From Microbacterium sp. CBA3102 (GTDB taxonomy: Bacteria; Actinomycetota; Actinomycetes; Actinomycetales; Microbacteriaceae): DNA of 64,000 bases. Below are positions 63,633 to 64,000 of this stretch, in pieces. Position 1 is the stretch's first letter. Every line of letters begins with the position of its first letter. The stretch is taken from NCBI RefSeq assembly GCF_007954505.1, contig NZ_CP042412.1, positions 2,480,001-2,544,000 on the forward strand. Direction: 5' to 3'. Below the pieces are notes generated by a model. It ran no database searches and had not been told where the DNA came from. It saw only the letters and a list, made by a program, of their open reading frames with translations. A program made the translations under genes and the position numbers.

Positions 63633-64000
63633 TCACCAGAGACTGCCGCCGGGCCGGGTCACCTCGGCATCGAGGGCGTGATCGACGACGAGGCGCACGG
63701 CGCGTGCGAGATCCTTGTCGGCGAGGTGCGCTGCGCCGGCCGGTGCGGTGCTGGTGGACCAGGGCAGATGCACGAATCCGGCTCGCGCGTCCGCCCGAAC
63801 AGCGCCGAGGGCTGTGTAGAGCACGTGATTGCAGACGTAGGTCCCCGCCGACAGCGAGAGGCGCGCAGGCAGCCCGTCCTCGATCAGCACCTGGAGCAGA
63901 CGCTTGGTCGGGAGGCTGGCGAAGCGAGCGGCGGGGCCGCCGATCTCGCTGGGAGCATCGAACGGCTGCGCGCCGTCGTTGTCGGGGATCCGTGCGTCGA
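63633..64000 (-). CDS. pcp: pyroglutamyl-peptidase I, N-terminus beyond the window
   Basis: C-terminal 121 codons of a cysteine peptidase (C15 family) that removes N-terminal pyroglutamate. Catalytic Cys in LSAGTYVCNHVLYTAL; upstream frame DARIPDNDGAQPFDAPSE and GGPAARFASLPTKRLLQVL matches the family and stays open to the window edge. The catalytic Glu lies outside; the His is in GFVHLPW. A GTG at 63890 is internal, not the start. Confidence 0.92.
   Translation of the reverse strand, partial: DARIPDNDGAQPFDAPSEIGGPAARFASLPTKRLLQVLIEDGLPARLSLSAGTYVCNHVLYTALGAVRADARAGFVHLPWSTSTAPAGAAHLADKDLARAVRLVVDHALDAEVTRPGGSLW

Overview
The window is high-G+C, densely packed bacterial chromosome with no gene-free stretch above about 170 bases. 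Protein content and synteny point to an actinobacterium of the family Microbacteriaceae, most likely Microbacterium or a close relative. The backbone argS, lysA, hom, thrB, rho, prfA, prmC, tsaC, wecA-like, atpI-like, atpBEFHAGDC follows the order known from Mycobacterium tuberculosis (Rv1292 to Rv1311), with some losses and insertions. No insertion sequence, CRISPR array, integrase or prophage was seen.

Layout. 1-9 kb: the 3' part of a large MalT-like LuxR regulator, then an accessory membrane/stress cluster (two DUF6325-SHOCT gene pairs in opposite orientation around an AI-2E-type transporter, a coiled-coil membrane protein, a HAD hydrolase, a DUF1254 protein). Four 17-bp palindromes (TCACCC-N5-GGGTGA) sit in front of four transcription units here and look like an undescribed local regulon. 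9-18 kb: a P1B-type metal ATPase diverging from an RpiR-family regulator, then a tightly coupled six-gene operon that combines an Fbp/Afu-type ABC importer with three phosphatases of unrelated folds, a likely phosphoester-scavenging system. 18-25 kb: tRNA-Arg(CCG), an SGNH hydrolase, argS, an LmeA-like lipid-binding protein, an autoregulated hydrolase-TetR-hydrolase operon with a perfect operator, and a YihY/BrkB protein.

25-44 kb: amino-acid biosynthesis (lysA, hom, thrB), transcription termination (rho), translation (prfA, prmC, tsaC), a cysE/cysK island, a WecA-like transferase and the complete F1Fo ATP synthase operon. The synthase operon has a probable CTG start for atpB, a very short epsilon subunit and a long perfect hairpin at its end. 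44-54 kb: YaaA, a proline-rich DUF5684 protein, an aldo/keto reductase, a PP2C phosphatase next to an orphan EssC/FtsK-type ATPase, an asparaginase, and then three successive genes (OsmC, PlsC, FKBP lipoprotein) each broken by a one-base shift in a run of five G/C bases.

54-64 kb: dxr and rseP separated by an inserted block (a divergent MurE-like ligase, YcnI and a His-rich membrane protein), a DGPF/YciI protein with its ECF42-type sigma factor, and a fused anthranilate-synthase-type enzyme. The last is preceded by an 11-residue leader peptide with tandem Trp codons and a textbook attenuator. The window ends in a partial pyroglutamyl peptidase.

Across the window many genes without a Shine-Dalgarno have a TANNNT hexamer exactly 6 nt before the start codon, the mark of leaderless transcription. 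That pattern was used here to choose several starts.
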